Both the position numbers and the translations under genes were made by a program. The notes below the pieces were generated by a model. The model made no database searches. It saw nothing but the letters and a program-made list of their open reading frames with translations, and was not told the origin of the DNA. DNA of 8,139 nucleotides, from the NCBI GenBank assembly GCA_021296015.1, contig JAGWBG010000048.1:1-8139 (forward strand). The letters are read 5' to 3'. Below are positions 5,889 to 8,139 of this stretch, piece after piece (position 1 is the first letter of the stretch; each line of letters opens with the position of its first letter). The stretch is from Dehalococcoidia bacterium (GTDB taxonomy: Bacteria; Chloroflexota; Dehalococcoidia; Lucifugimonadales; JAGWBF01).

Positions 5889-6775
5889 CATCCATACCCT
5901 TCAGGGGCCGCAAGGCATCACGGAACAGGCAGTTCCGGAAGGCCACATCAGGCGGATTCGTAGCCCTGGGCATTATGGCAACCGCCTTCGGAGTATTCGC
6001 CGTAGGTCTGCTCCTCTACAGCGTTGCCAACGACGGGATTGGGGTCTTTGACTGGGATTTCCTCACCAGCTTCCCTTCCCGTATCCCGGAGGAAGCAGGC
6101 ATCAAGTCGGCCTTGATGGGGACCTTGTGGGTCATGGGGTTTACTACGCTGTTTGCGGTGCCGGTTGGCATCGGGGCTGCCATCTACCTGGAGGAATTCG
6201 CCGGCAAGAACCTCTTCACCAAGATTATCGAGAGTAACATCAACAACCTGGCAGGTGTCCCCTCGGTGGTGTATGGGCTTCTGGGACTGGCATTTTTCGT
6301 CTACTGGGCCAACCTTGGCCCCAGCATCATCGCAGGTTCCCTCACCCTGGCACTCCTGATTCTTCCCATCATCATCGTAGCCGCCAGAGAGGGGTTGCGG
6401 GCGGTCCCCCCGTCAATCCGGGAAGCGGCCATAGCGTTGGGGGCCACAAAGTGGCAGTCCGTAAGATTTCAAGTGCTTCCCGTGGCCATGCCTTCGGTCT
6501 TGACGGGCGTCATTCTCGCTCTGGCCAGGGCAATAGGTGAAACCGCACCGCTAATCGCAATAGGCGCTTTCACCTCAGTCTTTTTTATCCCCACCAGCCC
6601 CACCGATGCCTTTACCGTTATTCCCATACAGGTGTACAGCTGGATTACACGCCCGTTGCCGGGATACCAGGAGGACGCAGCGGCGGGAATGATTGTTCTC
6701 CTGATAGTGCTCCTGTCCATGAGCAGCATAGCAGTTGCATTGCGACACGTGTTTGCGAGGAGGAGAATGTGGTGA
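5885..6775 (+). CDS. pstA: PstA, phosphate ABC transporter permease
   Basis: Second channel-forming membrane subunit, paired with PstC. The 296 residues carry a basic N-terminus (Arg/Lys-rich, 7-19) and about six hydrophobic segments (roughly 24-47, 78-102, 121-142, 146-166, 197-230, 266-288). The EAA loop is 'EAAIALGATKWQ' (180-191) up to Pro199. 'LAGVPSVVYGLLGLAFF' (122-138) and 'LALARAIGETAPLI' (211-224) closely mirror the matching parts of PstC; the 'GETAPL' form is typical of PstA. ATG 5885 overlaps the pstC stop by 4 nt, and GAGAGGTG just upstream serves as ribosome binding site. The reading frame is intact, and the stop lies inside the first codons of pstB. Confidence 0.95.
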   Translation: MTSIPFRGRKASRNRQFRKATSGGFVALGIMATAFGVFAVGLLLYSVANDGIGVFDWDFLTSFPSRIPEEAGIKSALMGTLWVMGFTTLFAVPVGIGAAIYLEEFAGKNLFTKIIESNINNLAGVPSVVYGLLGLAFFVYWANLGPSIIAGSLTLALLILPIIIVAAREGLRAVPPSIREAAIALGATKWQSVRFQVLPVAMPSVLTGVILALARAIGETAPLIAIGAFTSVFFIPTSPTDAFTVIPIQVYSWITRPLPGYQEDAAAGMIVLLIVLLSMSSIAVALRHVFARRRMW

Positions 6776-7635
6776 TTAGTCAGCTTCCGAATCTGAAAGA
6801 GATGTTCAAGCCCAGTCATAGCCGTGGTGTCAACGCCCGCCACGTCGTTACCGAGCCGGAGCAGTCCGCCGGCACAGACAACGTAATTGAAGTGGAGCAC
6901 CTCAACGCATTGTATGGAGACCATCTGGCTCTCAGAGACATCAACCTGCCAATATCACACAAAGGGGTCACCGCCGTCATCGGACCGTCGGGGTGCGGGA
7001 AGAGCACCCTGGTGCGATGCTTGAACCGGATGCACGAAATGGCAGGGGGACGAGTAGAGGGCCGGGTTCTGTTTGAAGGAGAAGACATCTATCACCGTGG
7101 CGTGGACGCGGTGGAGCTACGTAGTCGCATCGGCATGGTTTTCCAGAAACCGAACCCCTTCCCCAAGTCCATTTTCGAGAACGTGGCCTTCGGACTGCGC
7201 ATCAACGGGCGCCGGGGGTCATTGATGGATACTATAGAGCGAAGCCTGCGCCGGGCGGCGCTGTGGGACGAAGTAAAGGACCGGCTTAACAAGAACGCCC
7301 TTGCCCTCTCGGGGGGGCAGCAGCAGCGCCTTTGCATCGCAAGGGCTTTGGCTGTAGAGCCTGAGCTGATACTCATGGATGAGCCTTGCTCCGCATTGGA
7401 CCCTATGGCTACCCTGGCCATTGAGGAACTCATACGCTCACTGGCACAGGAATATACAATAATCATCGTCACCCATAATATGCAGCAGGCAGCCAGGGTC
7501 TCGGACGAGACCGCTTTCTTGACCATGGACACCGACAGGGCGGGTTATCTGGTAGAGCACGGGCAAACTCGCCAGATATTCACCAACCCGTCTGACAAGC
7601 GTACCGAAGACTACATCACAGGGAGATTCGGCTGA
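6769..7635 (+). CDS. pstB: PstB, phosphate ABC transporter ATP-binding protein
   Basis: Cytoplasmic ATPase that powers phosphate import through PstCA. All ABC motifs are present in the 288 residues: Walker A 'GPSGCGKST' (72-80), Q-loop Gln126 in 'VFQKPNPFP' (the NPFP form is characteristic of PstB), signature 'LSGGQQQR' (180-187), Walker B 'ILMDEP' (201-206), D-loop 'SALD' (208-211) and H-loop His236. The C-terminal 'TEDYITGRFG' is also a PstB hallmark. There is an N-terminal extension of about 38 residues before the ABC fold. Two adjacent GTG codons (6769, 6772) can start it; AGGAGG (6758-6763) is 5 or 8 nt away, and the second gives a standard 4-nt GTGA overlap with the pstA stop. The stop shares a base with the phoU ATG. 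Confidence 0.96.
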   Translation: MVISQLPNLKEMFKPSHSRGVNARHVVTEPEQSAGTDNVIEVEHLNALYGDHLALRDINLPISHKGVTAVIGPSGCGKSTLVRCLNRMHEMAGGRVEGRVLFEGEDIYHRGVDAVELRSRIGMVFQKPNPFPKSIFENVAFGLRINGRRGSLMDTIERSLRRAALWDEVKDRLNKNALALSGGQQQRLCIARALAVEPELILMDEPCSALDPMATLAIEELIRSLAQEYTIIIVTHNMQQAARVSDETAFLTMDTDRAGYLVEHGQTRQIFTNPSDKRTEDYITGRFG

Positions 7636-8139
7636 TGGACACTCGGATGCAGGCGAGAGCCGGCTTTGACCGGGAGCTACAACGGCTCCAGGATGAGGTG
7701 CTGGTGATGGGTAGCATGGTGGAGAACTCTATCTACAGGGCCCTCGATTCTCTGAAACATAGGGACATGGAGGTCGCCAGACGCGTGGTCGAAGAGGACG
7801 ACGACATTGACAGAAAGCGATTTGAAATCGAGGACCGCTGCATAGACCTGATAGCTACCCAGCAGCCCATGGCCGGCGACCTGCGTATCCTGGTGACCAT
7901 GCTGCACGTCATCGTCGAGTTGGAGCGGATGGGAGACTATGCCGAGGGCATTGCCAAAATCAGCCTGATGATGGGCAACGATGCGCCTCTAAAGCCCCTC
8001 ATAGACATCCCCCGCATGGCCGACAAGGCCACTCACATGCTGAGGTGCAGCCTGGATGCGCTGGTCAAACGAGACACGGCCATTGCCAATCAGGTATGCG
8101 ACGATGATGACGAGGTGGATGCCCTCTACGACCAAGTGT
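7635..8139 (+). CDS. phoU: PhoU, phosphate signalling regulator (3' end outside window)
   Basis: PhoU links the Pst transporter to PhoR and holds the Pho response off when phosphate is plentiful. The first 168 codons are present and open to the window edge; full-length PhoU is usually about 215-240 residues, so roughly the last quarter is missing. The product is all helical with no signal peptide. The two PhoU repeats can be seen in their metal-binding acidic motifs: 'EEDDDIDRKRFEIED' (53-67), 'LERMGDYAEGIAK' (97-109, the family's E-R-x-G-D-x-A-x-x-I-A pattern), and 'CDDDDEVDALYD' (155-166), which opens the second repeat. ATG 7635 overlaps the pstB stop by one base (TGATG), so it is co-translated with pst genes, the usual pstSCAB-phoU order. 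Confidence 0.94.
   Translation, partial: MDTRMQARAGFDRELQRLQDEVLVMGSMVENSIYRALDSLKHRDMEVARRVVEEDDDIDRKRFEIEDRCIDLIATQQPMAGDLRILVTMLHVIVELERMGDYAEGIAKISLMMGNDAPLKPLIDIPRMADKATHMLRCSLDALVKRDTAIANQVCDDDDEVDALYDQV

Overview
The window carries a nearly complete bacterial phosphate-starvation (Pho) locus: a PhoB/PhoR two-component system followed by the high-affinity phosphate transporter pstS-pstC-pstA-pstB and the start of phoU, all on the + strand. A truncated TIR-domain gene lies on the - strand at the left edge. GC content is moderately high except in the more AT-rich left end. The large-sensor PhoR, the lipoprotein PstS with a long Thr/Pro linker typical of Chloroflexota lipoproteins, and the TTAA-type Pho boxes suggest a Chloroflexota bacterium, perhaps Dehalococcoidia or SAR202-like. 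That placement is an inference from style, not from a marker gene.

Layout. 1-492 (-): N-terminal part of a TIR-domain protein that runs off the window. 493-688: divergent intergenic region with a candidate -10 box for each direction. 689-3180: phoB and phoR, overlapping by ATGA, ended by a clear intrinsic terminator at 3211-3239. 3241-3414: regulatory region with four WTAA half-sites exactly 11 bp apart and a plausible -10. 3415-3699: an unrecognised 94-residue Cys/His-rich protein with a very strong ribosome binding site. 3700-3816: second regulatory region with five TTAA half-sites exactly 11 bp apart, overlaid by a perfect 16-bp inverted repeat. 3817-8139: pstS, pstC, pstA, pstB and phoU (truncated), with every junction overlapping by 1 to 7 nt, so one translationally coupled operon.

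How it works together. By family knowledge, PhoR senses phosphate status through PstSCAB and PhoU and phosphorylates PhoB. PhoB~P binds direct repeats with 11-bp period. Two such arrays are readable here, one before the small Cys-rich gene and one before pstS. This makes the small gene a likely dedicated Pho-regulon member rather than a passenger. It is the least explained part of the locus, together with the palindromic form of the pst array and the TIR gene at the left edge.
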